From NCBI GenBank assembly GCA_036023115.1, contig JAYKKT010000073.1, positions 13,145,001 through 13,209,000 on the forward strand: 64,000 bases of DNA. The letters run 5' to 3'. Shown one piece after another: positions 1 through 11,010 of this stretch; position 1 is the first letter of the stretch; every line of letters starts with the position of its first letter. The DNA is from Brasenia schreberi. Its lineage: Eukaryota > Streptophyta > Magnoliopsida > Nymphaeales > Cabombaceae. The translations under genes and the position numbers were made by a program. The notes beneath the pieces were generated by a model, which worked only from the letters and a program-made list of their open reading frames with translations, searched no databases and was not told the origin of the DNA.

Positions 1-250
1 ACCCACCACGCAACAGGGCCACTCGGGCCATCAGGGGGTTCAACGGCTAGTTTACTAGCCGTTGGGCCCCTCCCATTAGCTCTCACATGTTGCTACTTCT
101 CCTCTTGTTGCTCTACTTCCTCTATAAATACCACTTTTATATACAATAAAGAAGATAGAAGCCTTATGGCTTGACTGTAAAATTTCTCTCTTATTAGAGG
201 TTCATTTAATAAAGTATGATTTCAAGTTTTCATACTCGTATTTGCTAAAA
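1..250 (+). repeat. 5' LTR (partial, cut by window start)
   Basis: It shares with 2307-2590 the tract from TCTATAAATACCAC through the 'AAGAAGATAGAAGC' block to the final TTCATAC..GTATTTGCT. It contains a GC-rich imperfect palindrome (AACGGCTAG/CTAGCCGTT) upstream of the TATA-like box, and is followed at once by the copia primer-binding site. Confidence 0.75.
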
Positions 251-387
251 TGGTATCAAAGCCTAAAGAGGGCATATGGTTGCTGGTCGATGAAGCTTGT
301 TGAGAAGAAGAGAGTTTTTGAGTCGGCAATCCGTTCTTTGTCGTTTTGATCTTGATTCTTTTCCCATGATTAGGTTGCAGAGGAAAA

Positions 388-1005
388 TGAAGGGCTTGCC
401 GGAATCGTCACTGTCCCCGAGGGTTCCGTTTGTAGGAGGCGGTATCGGCTTGACGATCGTCGTTGATCTGAGTGACGAGAGTGCGTATACCGTGAAGTGG
501 GCGGTCCAGAACTACCCTCGGCTGGGGGACACCGTGATTGTCCTCCACATACCGATTGGGGTCAATCGACCTCGTCGTCACCAACAAAGCCGATAAGGAG
601 TCGGAGCAGAAGTTGGAGGATGACTTTGACGCATTCACCATAATAAAGGCGAATGACTTGGCTCAATCGCTCGTTGTGGATCCCATTTTGGACTTGGCTT
701 AGCCACTCATTGCAGATCCCATTTCGTCTCCACATCATGAAGGACCACGACATGAAGGAGAGCATGTGCCTCGAGGTCGAGTGGCTAGGCTTGAGCATCA
801 TGATCATGGGCAGTCATGGCTTTGGCGCAATAAGGTGCAGCAGCAAGGCCAGGCTCGGCTCCCTCAACGACTAATGCGTCCATCACTGCACCTGCCCCGT
901 TGTCATCATGTGGTTCCCGAACAATGAGGAAGTTGTCGCCGCAAAGGCAAGATGGTGAAGCAGCTGGTGGCGATGGTGGCTTGGGTGAGGTCTTCACCGC
1001 ACACA
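388..1005 (+). pseudogene. Universal stress protein (USP/PHOS32-like) retrocopy, broken
   Basis: Plant USP-A proteins are small ATP-binding-fold stress proteins. An ATG at 388 opens a frame containing the hallmark N-terminal strand VVDLSDESAYTVKWAVQNY and a following LGDTVIVLHI. A second frame continues with KESEQKLEDDFDAF and KANDLAQS. A third carries KDHDMKESMCLEVEWLGLS and IMGSHGFGA. After the stop at 872-874 the same frame still reads the CVHHCTCPVV strand, so the family order is complete from end to end in about 550 bp with no intron. That suggests a processed copy. It is dead: the frame is broken between blocks, and a 36-bp tandem duplication (655-690/691-726) brings a TAG. It lies between the primer-binding site and the 3' LTR of an LTR element and is less AT-rich than its surroundings. 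Confidence 0.8.
655..726 (+). repeat. 36-bp tandem duplication inside the USP copy
   Basis: Two adjacent 36-bp copies begin GACTTGGCT and carry GATCCCATTT near their ends. They have diverged by several substitutions, so the duplication is not recent. It duplicates the DLAQ..-type segment of the protein and changes the reading downstream. Confidence 0.8.
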
Positions 1006-1771
1006 AAGAGAGAAGGGTTATGTAAGTGGATGGCAGAAAGAGAGAGATGGTGTGGGATCCATAGGTTCAGTAGAGAGAAAGAGGAAGGCCTTTGGGCCAT
1101 TTAGTAAGAGATTGGCTAGTGTTGTGTGGGCTCACTAGAGGAGAGAATGCAGCCCGTGGGCTTGTAACTGAGTTGTGTTGATGACCCCACAACTTGGTTA
1201 AGAAGCGGTTGTTGGACAAGGATCCCTTTCGATTTATTTGAAGTCAACCCAGGTACACTCCTTCCAAGTTATTAATATTTGTTTATGATATTTAGCGGAT
1301 CCGTTGGTTGGCCTTTCTTTATGAGGGTAGATTATTTTTAAATACTAAGTTGCATCTTTACATTAACATCTCCGTGTTATGGCTATATGTCACTCGTTTG
1401 GCCGTTTGTTGAACACCTTTGTTTTAAGGTGATTATGATATCCTATACGTCATTAGCCATTGGATGGAGATCAATAAATGTTTTAAGATGCACTTAATTG
1501 TTATTTGATATCTTATATTTGTAAACAACTTATCTTGTTCATGACAATTTTGTTGGGCTTGATACGGATAGTTGTTTTCCAAAAGGACATTCATAATTTT
1601 ATTCGCAAAAGTCTTTGAAAACAATGTATAAAAGGAGTCTTTATGTATATCTTGTTAAAAACTCAATTTTGATCTGTCTTGTTGGATTCTCTTATCCTTG
1701 GATTTACTGAGCCACGTTTGGGTTTCTAAAGTTGTTTAAGGGCCTTGGTGATTTGATTAGATTGATTTTAC

Positions 1772-1945
1772 GGTTGGAGCTTAGCCTTAAAGTTGTGGAT
1801 AGTCGGAGCTTAGCCTTAAAGTCGTGGATGGTTCGAGTTGAGCCTTAAAGCTTTGAATGGTTTGAGCTTAGTCGTAAAAGCTCGATTGGTACTTAAAGCT
1901 TTGGATGGTTCGAGTTTAGCCGTAAAAGCTTGGTTGGTGCTTATT
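1772..1945 (+). repeat. Degenerate tandem repeat of about 30 bp
   Basis: Four to six imperfect units of the form 'GGATGGTTCGAGCTTAGCC' followed by a TTAAAGC-type block follow one another. Units vary between CCTTAAAG and CGTAAAAG. It sits in the non-coding interior of the LTR element, downstream of the USP copy. Function unknown. Confidence 0.65.
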
Positions 1946-2306
1946 GAATCATTGATATATATTGACTTCTTATAATATTTGTAATTTGTTATGACTCATA
2001 AACTTATTTGTCGTATTAGAGAATCCTACTTAGGTGATCAATATTTTTAGAACTTTTTCTTATGCTTTTAGCAAAATATCTCAAAAACTTCTTAGGTTTT
2101 AGGTTTGTATTATTCTATTTTTAACATCTTAATTACTTTCATTGAAGTTTTATTTTATAAGTTTTCTTTCAGGTATTAAAATAAAGGATTACAAAATGAA
2201 TGTAAACTTGAGAAAAGAAACGAAAAGAAAAACATTGGAGAGAGTTATAAGACTCTAATCACTCTCTAGCAAACTATTAGTTGACATACTCTCAGATTGA
2301 GGGGAG

Positions 2307-2590
2307 TGTTAAGAAGGGACGACCGAGACCCACCAAGCACCAAGGTCACCAAGGCCATTAAAACCAAGAGCCACTAGGACCACCCGACCATCAGGGCTTT
2401 CAACGGGTCCAATGTCTCTCAGATGTTGTTGCTTCTCCTATTGCGGCTCTAGTTCTTCTATAAATACCACTCTTGTATACAATAAAGAAGATAGAAGCTT
2501 TATAGCTTGATTTTCTTTAAAATTCTTGTCTTGTGAGAGGTTCATTCAATAAAGTTTGATTTCAGGTTTTCATACATGTATTTGCTTAAC
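2307..2590 (+). repeat. 3' LTR of the USP-carrying element
   Basis: It starts TGTTAAGAAGG just after the purine tract and ends near GTATTTGCTTAACTACA. It is clearly related to 1-250 but with many substitutions and indels in the upstream (U3-like) part, suggesting an old insertion. The exact right boundary is uncertain by a few bases. Confidence 0.7.
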
Positions 2591-3300
2591 TACACAAGAA
2601 CTGAATGGGTTTGACCAAAATACAAGTGAGAGCTGAGTATGACATGATACAAGAATGGAAAGAAAGATGAAATAAAAATATTATAAGATATAAAAGTAAA
2701 TGTGTACAATAAAATTTGAAAGCACTTAAAAATGTGAAGCAAGTTTTCTCATCAGAAGTAGGTTTTTTCCTTCAAAAAAGTGAGACTCCCTAATGAAGTG
2801 TGTTTCATCTTGAATGGACAGCGAGCTTCGTGTGAATCATGAGCACGCTTCACCATTTTGGGGGAGTGCTTCCACATTTTGGCAAAGTCTGCACAAGGGC
2901 ATTCACAAAATAGAGATTAGGGATTCAAATTAATGAAGTGGCCACATAGCATGTAATGGATCAGGCGGTTTGGATCGGAGCCTAATGAGATCCAAACTCG
3001 CCGGAATATGAGAGCAGTAAAGTTTGTTGCACAAAGTGTTACTGCAAAGAGTGTTACTGCACAAAGGCAACAATGGCATCCCCATTGCTGTTAGTGCCAG
3101 ACATTTACAGGATTTCAAAGGCCTTCAAAGGCTTTTGTGGTGGGCAGAGGAGCGGCCTGATGTGGAGAAGCCTCTGGAGAAGCCGCTCGAGCCGAAAAAG
3201 AAGAATGGTCGTCGGAATCTGGTAAGAAAATCTTCAATTTTGTTTTTGTCAAATTTCCCATTTTTAATTGCTAAAACTGAGTTAGATGATAGGGCTTTTG
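2591..3300. other. Intergenic stretch, no supported gene
   Basis: A moderately GC-rich patch at about 3000-3230 contains short open stretches and a GTAAGA donor-like site at 3221. No recognisable protein and no consistent exon chain was found, so it is not called as a gene. Confidence 0.4.
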
Positions 3301-5119
3301 TTTGGTTCATGCTAAACCTTCGAAAATAAGCCTTAATACGAGAAAATCAGCTCAAAACAAGCATAGATTTATGAAATTTTCTCAAATTCGAGTTACTGTT
3401 TTTCATGAGTTTTTCAGCCAAAACGACACCGCCGGTGACCAAGCATGGGTTGGGTTGGAAGAGGACGGGTAGGCGATTGGTTTGGCACCATCATCAGCCT
3501 TAATCGTCGCTGAAAACTGGCAAAATCGACACCAAAAAATCATGGGAACCAACCCTTTTGGGCGTGTCCCTATTTTCATGTCGTGTTCGGAATGCCATGA
3601 ACCGACACTGATTCGTGTTGTGTCCTCGTATCGTATGTGAAGAACCAGTTCTGTGTCAAAATAGGTTCTATGTCGAGTTCTGTGTCGGAAACGGGTCAAG
3701 TTTGGGTCGTGTCTTGAAATGAGTTTGTAGGTTGGAAACAGGACCCGTGCTAGTAGTTATAGGTTATGTGTTGATACAGTGACATAGGCTACCTACTGTG
3801 TCACTCAATTTGGATCAGATATGGCTCATCTAGGTATCAGTTTGGATCTCGGATAGCTTAAACGGATCCAGATTTGCTTTTTGGTGATTTTAGGATAATT
3901 TGAGATCTGATTTGAATACAATTTATTGCGTTAGATTCGTATTTAAATAAATTTTAATATTTTAATTATTTATAATTGTTTAGAGATTAAAATTGGAGGA
4001 TTTGGTGGTGATAAGAGTAGCTAAACGGCTTGAGGACTAGATCTTAGCGCTCCTTCAGGTAGGGGGTTATGCATTCTTTTACATAACCATGCTAGAAGTG
4101 ATTTTACTTGTTTTAGATAGATTTAAATGTGCATGATTGATAAATATTTTATTGATGTTTATGAAATGTTATTCGTAATTATGGGTTATTTGATATGCTT
4201 TTCAAATAGAACATGGTTATGACACTGATTGATAAAGAGCATGCTTTGATATGCATGTGTTGTATGAATATAGTATTTAAATGTTGTTTAAATATTGTAT
4301 GGATATGGATATGGATTTGACTTTGGATATTCGTGTATCTGAATATGATTTGTGAATGTGATAAATTGTAATTGGTTTTAGAAATGTAATGATGTGTAAA
4401 TATATGAGTCATACTTGTGTGGGTTGTGTGGGGTCTCTAGAGACTTGCAGGTCCCTCGAGCGATCCGGCTTGGGGCGAATATAGGGTGTGTTCCCGGGCA
4501 CTCTATCGTGAGAGTCAGTGTGGTTACCGTCGTGGATGGGGTTACCGAGGTCACATTAAGGAGGGTCTGACGACTCCTGTGGCCTTTGGGGCAGACACAC
4601 TATGGGCTATAATTATCGTAACTAATGATGTGTGTTTGCGTGTGTATGAGTGTTTGCGTATGAATTTGAGATCATTATTTAAAGGTGAAACTGTATTTTG
4701 TTATGAAATGATTGTGAAATTATACATACTTTTAGTATCATTTCTGTTTAAAGATGTTTAACCTCCCTACTCAGCTATGAATAGGAGCTCACCCCATTAT
4801 TTTACAGCTCGTCCTAAAGCTAGTACTTCAAAGGCACACGGAAGAGAGTAGGAGTTAGATAGAGCGACATTTCTATATATTAGATGATATTATAAGTATT
4901 GAATGATTTAAAAAGTCTTGTTATTCGGAGTTATTGTTAGGTGGGCCCCGCACCATTTTAGGCGTGTTGTTTAGAACTTTGATATGAATATTTATTTCAT
5001 TGAGTTTGAATGAAATTAGTATTGTACTTGGTTACTGCTCACCATAACACCCGCACGAGAAGCGGCCCCGTGGCATCGGCTCGGGCCGGGTCGTGGTCAC
5101 GACCTGAGCGGGTGTGACA
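3301..5119. mobile_element. Probable LTR fragment, ends GGGTGTGACA
   Basis: The stretch ends with GTGGCATCGGCTCGGGCC.. and then GGGTGTGACA, which resembles the 3' end of many plant Ty3/gypsy (Del/Tekay-type) LTRs that begin TGTCACACCC. It has LTR-like composition and no host exons. The left boundary and matching internal domains are not visible, so this is a low-confidence family call. The right end lies only ten bases beyond the stop codon of the candidate exon chain at 5129. Confidence 0.35.
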
Positions 5120-5128
5120 TAGCATGTC

Positions 5129-7046
5129 TTAGTTTGAATATTTTGTACCGTTTCCTGCTCTACCAATTGTAGCATCATATGGCAACTGAAACATTAAGCC
5201 ATGACTTAATGAAACAAATGGGGAGAGTACAAAGACCAACCAGCCAAAGGTGAAAACTGAAATTATAGAAAATAGAAAAGACAAATGACACTGCTAGAAC
5301 ATGCAAAAGCTTCAGAAACAAGGAAGTAGATATAGAGCAGCGACGTTTTAGTAAGAATGATCATAAAGAAAAGTTGAAATGGCCCAGATGCATTACCTAC
5401 CATGACAAGAAGTACAAGACAGTCTTTCATGAAAGTACATTGTAGGTTAGAAGAGAGCAACATGTTTTTAAGACACTAAATTTTTAAAAAGAGAAGGAAA
5501 TGGATAACAGCGTGAAAGTTTGTACCCGACGCATGTAAGGTTGCAATCCCAGTACAGGTATTGACGTGGCTGGGAACAACTCTTTATCCAACTTTTCCAG
5601 TACAGGTATTGACGTTTCCAGCTCATGACAGCCAATTGTTTCCAGCTGCAAACAATAACCAAATTGGTTGTGCATACTGTAGTGTTTCCTTATTAAAATA
5701 GGATTATGAATATAAAGAGCATATGCACTTAAAAGCACCTAACTTAATTCAGAGACCTTAATGGGGGGAGAAACAATCGAACCATCAAGCTAAATACCTT
5801 TTAATACCATAGAAGAGACTGAATCATTGTCAGACTAGAAACACATCATTAAATTATGGACAGACCTGGATTTTGGAACATAAAAAAAATACATAAAGCA
5901 TTGTGGCAGCAAGAACATTATGATTTAAACCATGGGTTATTTGCTAAGCTCACAGCCACTTCACCTCACCCAAAAGGTTTCCAAGAAAACCAGTTTTAAC
6001 CACAAGCTATCATGTGAACAGTGAATTACAATGCACACACCACAAAAAAACCGTAGTTATTCATCTCACTGAACAACTTTTTAGATTTCTCACTGAGTAC
6101 GTCAACATGTATTATAATGCAACAGTGCTACTAGTACTATAGTAATACTACAGTATCTGACCATACTAAGTACCAATACCATACTGTTGTACGACAATAT
6201 GCACCCAAAAAAAAATATTTAATCCGGTTCTCTCAATGTGTGGAAACACCCAAGTAATGATATCTACAACTTGCTAGAATGCAGTCTTTAGGCCCTTGTC
6301 CTCAATCTTTTTTTCTCTAGCAAAAAATCAATCTACTTAGTGTTTGTCCTTCTGTGATGAACTAGACTCGATCAAAATGGAACTGTGCTCTTGTTATGGC
6401 ACGAAAAATACTATGCTAACATTAGGAATTAGCAGCATGCAAGCACTAAATAAATGCTTACCAGCAAATTTTGGCCTACTACTTTTACAATGACACTGAT
6501 ACTGACAACAACCCTTTGTTTTCTAGGTGAACGAGGCTAAAAGGCCATTTAGCCTTCTAAAACAGACTTTTGGTACATCTTAGGGCTTATCCAAATCCAA
6601 ACGTGTAAGATGAACATACAAGTGAAGGTTGCATAATACATGGCTAATTCACAATTCACACCTGTCCCAAATGAGAAAACAAGTAACTTTTGGAGCATTG
6701 ACTTTTTCATATTCAATGTACACTTGGAGAAAGTAAACTGACTAATCTAGTGCATTTAGGTGAACAATGGGAAAAATTAGAACCAAAAAACTATAGGAAA
6801 ATATCTATAAAAGTCTGCTTTGTATCATTCACTACCACAAACATCACTCAACAATTTCAATGCAGATAAAAACTTCAAGTAATAATGCAGGATTTTAGTT
6901 TCCATCTAACTCAATGCAAAAAACTTAGTATGAAAACTAAGACATGCAACACTGATACTAGGTCACCTGATTTTGGAGAGCCGTAACAACATGCTCCAGA
7001 TTTTCTACAATCAGAATCCATAGAAGACAATCCAAGGAAGACAGCC
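5129..7046 (-). CDS. Candidate exon chain of an unidentified gene (3' end)
   Basis: I do not recognise the protein. On the minus strand four open segments with AG/GT borders can be joined in one phase: 7046-6967 (80 nt, two bases completing a codon, ends CAG|GTGACC), 5645-5526 (120 nt, acceptor TTTGCAG, ends CGG|GTACAA), 5475-5401 (75 nt, ends ATG|GTAGGT) and 5185-5129 (57 nt, acceptor TTTCAG, ends in TAA). The second contains ELETSIPVLEKLDKELF; the last begins LPYDATIGRAGNG. Internal exons two and three are in phase 0. Weak points: the 80-nt exon is also open in another frame, no family match is known, and no start was found. Upstream exons may lie beyond the transposons at 7485-18525. It may equally be a decayed gene. 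Confidence 0.42.
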
Positions 7047-7484
7047 CTACAGGTCTAGTGCTGATAAAAAGTGAACCATCAAGTGAAAAGAAAGGGTTCA
7101 TAAGAATGAAAGATCATAAAAAACGAAATAAAGAATATCAGGAAACATTTTAGAATGAAGCTTTTCAAGGAAATGTCCGTTAAAACACTAGATTCTCTTA
7201 CATATCTTCAATGGATTTCACACCACTGTCAAACTATTTTTACCTATCAAACACCAAAGCAAATAGTGGAAAGCTGATATTCACAGGAACAGTGAAAGCT
7301 AAAACAAGAAAGATAGCAATCATGGTAATGGAACATAGATATGGGAAGGTCAAAAGTGATATTAGGTAGGCATGAAAACGGTATTGGCGTTGGACATAAG
7401 AAATGACATATTTTATGTGAGAAAATGGACAAGAGATGAGGCTACAAAAACAGGCTAACCAACAATACGTGTATATGATCATGA

Positions 7485-7779
7485 AGGTGCTGCCAATGCT
7501 GGGTACCATGGAATTGATTAGCCAAGAGACAACTATGGCATTGTCCCTTCTCCACTTAGAGTACTTGGGGTATGAGGGATGTGATTGTGAGGATTTTCCA
7601 ATGACAAACTCCCGTTTACCTCGTGCGATAAGGGCAAATTTCAAAGGCTTAGACCAAGCTTTATAATTATTTCCATCAAACTTGATGGAAGTAACATGTA
7701 TTGAAGCTATCTTATTGTTGTTGTCCGTGTCTTCAATATAATGGCTAGATTCATCAGAAATTCCAATTTTTTCAGTCAT
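7485..7779 (-). pseudogene. copia gag N-terminus, truncated
   Basis: The N-terminal domain of a copia Gag, which forms the virus-like particle. It opens with ATG at 7779 and shows the family pattern SIKFDGNNYKAWSKPLKF early on and VVSWLINSM before the break. After about residue 100 the frame continues only into unrelated hydrophobic sequence down to 7240, so the longer open frame is a chance fusion. No zinc knuckle, protease or pol follows. Confidence 0.75.
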
Positions 7780-8044
7780 ATGGTTGCCTCGAGATATGTG
7801 TAGTATGCCTCTAGATGTGTGATGTGATTTGATTGTCTCGAGATCTGAGCCGTATTACTCCCTTGCAGAGGAGGCTGGTAGGGTTGTTGAATCCTGTCTT
7901 AAGTTTTGATTCGTAAGAGATTTTCTCACCTTTCTTTGACGATTAGGGTTTATAATTATACTAAAACCCTAAGTACCTAGAAGATAATTTCTCGAATTTG
8001 CTCGCATTTCATGTCCTAGAAATAGAGCCTAACCTCTCATACCA

Positions 8045-8395
8045 TGTTGAATATCAACTAAATAAAATAATTTTGGAGAAAAATGAAGGAGAAGATGAGA
8101 TAGGGCACCATCGCCCTCTCTTCTTGGTGGGGGTGGCTGCTACCTTCTCTCTCTTTTTTATTTTGGTTATATATATAACATTTTAATTTGAAAGACGATT
8201 ATGCCCATTAGTATATATATATATATGTATATATATATATGTATATATAGATATATATGTATATATATATATAACATTTTAATTTGAAAGACGATTATGC
8301 CTCTAATAAACAATCCTAGTACAATGAGCCATTAGAAATAGAAAATTACAATAAGATCTGATTAATTACAACTCATCTAGCTTAGTATTTGAACA
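8045..8395 (-). repeat. copia LTR with expanded TA/GTATA microsatellite
   Basis: Bounded by TGTTCAAA (minus-strand start) and TTCAACA (end). Positions of about 8205-8275 consist of alternating TA/GTATATA tracts absent from the related LTR at 17517-17790, which explains its greater length (351 against 274 bp). Confidence 0.75.
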
Positions 8396-8436
8396 CCACC
8401 GGCAAGATCTAGTTGGTTGTCATTGAAGCATACAAC

Positions 8437-11010
8437 TAAACCTTTTCCCATACTAGACGGGCTCGGCTACATGGATTTTTTATTTCCGCAGAGTCCTATC
8501 GTGTGTCATGTTAGCAGTTAACTCAACATAAATTAGATCATTATTTATTGTTTCCTTCCAACACTTTTCTCGTCGTCCTCTACCTCTTTTAATAATTTCA
8601 AAATCTAGTTTTCATACCTTCTTATAGGCATTTCTTTTGATCTTTTTTTTTATATATCCAAAACATCTTAAACGATATTATCTCATTTTATCATTTATTG
8701 GTATCACTCCCAATTTGTTTCTAATAACCTCATTATCTATATGGTCTTTCCTTGTATGATCATTTATCTATCTCAATATCTTTATTTCTACCACACACAT
8801 CTTTTGTTCATGTTGATAATTGCCCAACACTCATAACCATAAAATATGGCAGGTGTAATTGTTGCTCTATAATATTTACCTTTTAACTTTAATGATATCT
8901 TCTTTTCACAAAGAATATCTTATGCTCCTTTCCATTTTAACCAACCTGCATTAATTCTATGCATAAAATCTCTAAATCTCTATCAATTCTTCCTCACTCT
9001 GAAAATTTGACCCTAGATATTTAAAATTTTCCTTGTGAGGGATACATTGTGTCTAATCTTAATTTATATGTCCTCTGAAGTAACCAAATGATCAAACTTA
9101 CATTTCATATATTTTGTCTTTGTTCTACTAAGTTGGAAGCCTTTACTTTCTAATGTTTCTCTCCATAGTTCCAATTTTCTATTAACTTTTTTCATGGACT
9201 CCTCCACTAACACAATGTCATCTCCAAATAACATACACCAAGGTACTTCATCTTAAATATGTTTTATTAACTCATCAATCATCATTATAAATATGGACTT
9301 AAAGTTGATCATTGATGTAACCCAATACTAACTTCAAAGAAGTTTGTCATTTTTTCATGGGTCCTCACACATGTTTTTGCACCATCGTACATGTCTCTTA
9401 TAAGGTTTATGTATGTTAATGGGATACCTCTTTTTTCAAGGTTCTCTAAAGAACATCTCTTGGTAACCTACGTAAGCTTTTTCTAGATCAATAAATATCA
9501 TGTGCATGTCTTTTTTTCTCTAAAATGTTTCATAAAAAGTCTCAAAAAGGTGAATCGCTTCAATAGTAGATCTGTGAAGCATGAATCCAAATTGGTTCTT
9601 TATTGTACTCGATATTTGTCTTAACCTACATTCAATAATTCTTTCTCATAATTTTATAATATGGTTCATTAACTTGATACCCTGATAATTCACACAATTT
9701 TGAATGTCTCTCTTGTTCTTGTATATGGGTATAAGTGTACTCGCTCTCCATTCCTCGGGCATCTTTTAGTTTCTCTATATTTTATTAAATAGTCTTGTGA
9801 GCCAAGTGATTCATATATTTCCTAGGATTTTCCAAACTTCTATAGGAATATTGTTTAGTCCTATATATTTACCAACTTTCATATGTTTAACAACCTCTTT
9901 GGCTTATTTCTTTTGAATACGGAAGTAGAAATTATGATTTATATACTTTTCTGATTTGGCTAATTCTCCTAAGCTAATACTAAAATCTTTATTTTCATTA
10001 AAAAGCGTATACAAATAATTTTTTCATCTAATTAATATCATCATTTGCCGCTAGAATTTTTCATCCTCGTCTTTGATGCATCTACAAAATTAAGATCCTT
10101 AATTTTCTTATCTCTAGCCCTAGCTATCCTAAAAATAACTCTTTCACCTTTTTGAGTTGAGTTTTTTTTATATAAATCTTCCTAAATTTTAGCTTGTGCT
10201 TCTCTAACGGTCTTTTTCGCTTCTTTTTTGCTTTCTTACAAGACTCCAAAGTTTCACCAGTCTTTGATGCAATTTGTAACATATTTTCTTTGCCTAGATT
10301 TTATCTTGCACCACTTAACTCTACCACCAAGCTTTTTTTGTTCTGGTACGCCTCCCTTAGATACACTTAAAACATCTTTTGTCACTTTTCTAATATATAT
10401 AGCCATATTATTTCACATATCATAAGGTGTACCTATATAATTCCAAGCATCTCCTTGAAGAACTTTTGGTTTAAATATAGATGCTTTCTCGCATTTGAGG
10501 TTCCACCATCTAGTTTGAATAGCTCTATACACTCTATTCTTCTTTGTCCACTTTTTTACTTACAAATCCGTTACTAAAAATTGATATTAAGTAGTTAAGC
10601 TTTATCCTAGAATTATCTTGCAATCTTTACAACACGATCTATCTTTTTTATTATAAACAAAATAATAAATTTGTGTTTGTAATAAGCCACTCTTATAAGT
10701 AATTAAATGTTCATCTCATTTTTTGAAGATTGTATTGATTATAAAGAGATCATATGCCATAACAAAATTTAAAATCTCTCTACCTTCCTCATTTATATCT
10801 CCAAAACCATAATTTCCATGAATACCTTGATATCCTAATGCCTATTTACCGACATGTCCTAAAAAATCATCTCCATTTGTGGAATTCTTTGAATCACTTT
10901 ATATAACTCCTCTCAAAAGTCATCTTTATACTATCTTCTAGTCCTACTTAAGGTGCATAAACACCAACGATATTCAAAACCTTTGATCCTAATACTAATT
11001 TCAACATCAT
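8437..11010 (-). mobile_element. RTE-clade LINE, degenerate, endonuclease plus reverse transcriptase
   Basis: The plus strand from 8437 reads as the reverse complement of the same family seen intact at 28.6 kb: the 3'-terminal block (CCCATACTAGACGGG..), the C-terminal HDR..KQRI coding block, the reverse transcriptase core, and at about 10800-10990 an endonuclease-like stretch (NIVGVYAP.., GLEDSIK..). Every domain has several stops and frameshifts, so no protein can be made. It is the longest RTE copy in the window and the only one retaining endonuclease sequence. The 5' boundary is uncertain. Confidence 0.75.

Larger units (their letters stand above)
1..2590 (+). mobile_element. Non-autonomous copia-type LTR retrotransposon carrying a USP gene copy
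   Basis: Two related LTR sequences flank about 2 kb of interior. The left LTR runs off the window start and ends just before a primer-binding site TGGTATCAAAGCC (251-263), the form used by plant Ty1/copia elements. The right LTR begins TGTTAAG at 2307, directly after a purine tract (GATTGAGGGGAG). Both LTRs share a TATA-like CTATAAATACCAC followed by the same downstream block. No gag, protease, integrase or reverse transcriptase can be read inside. Instead the interior holds an intron-less universal stress protein copy, then AT-rich filler and a degenerate short repeat. It would depend on another element for mobility. Target-site duplication cannot be tested because the left end is outside the window. 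Confidence 0.75.
7485..8395 (-). mobile_element. Truncated Ty1/copia element: 5' LTR, PBS and start of gag
   Basis: Read on the minus strand: an LTR (8395-8045) beginning TGTTCAAATACTAAG and ending GATATTCAACA, then a degenerate primer-binding site TGGTATGAGAGG, then a gag start at 7779. The interior breaks off near 7485 in mid-gag and pol is absent. A related LTR in the opposite orientation lies at 17517-17790. Confidence 0.75.

Noticed and set aside
1740..1960. CRISPR-like array
   Set aside because: The repeats are degenerate and contiguous without unique spacers; this is a plant genome and the array is a simple tandem repeat.
4486..4761. 91-codon open frame
   Set aside because: Inside the LTR-like stretch before 5119; no motif.
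7240..7484. Hydrophobic C-terminal extension of the gag-like minus-strand frame
   Set aside because: The copia Gag homology ends near 7485; the rest is chance open frame in unrelated AT-rich DNA.
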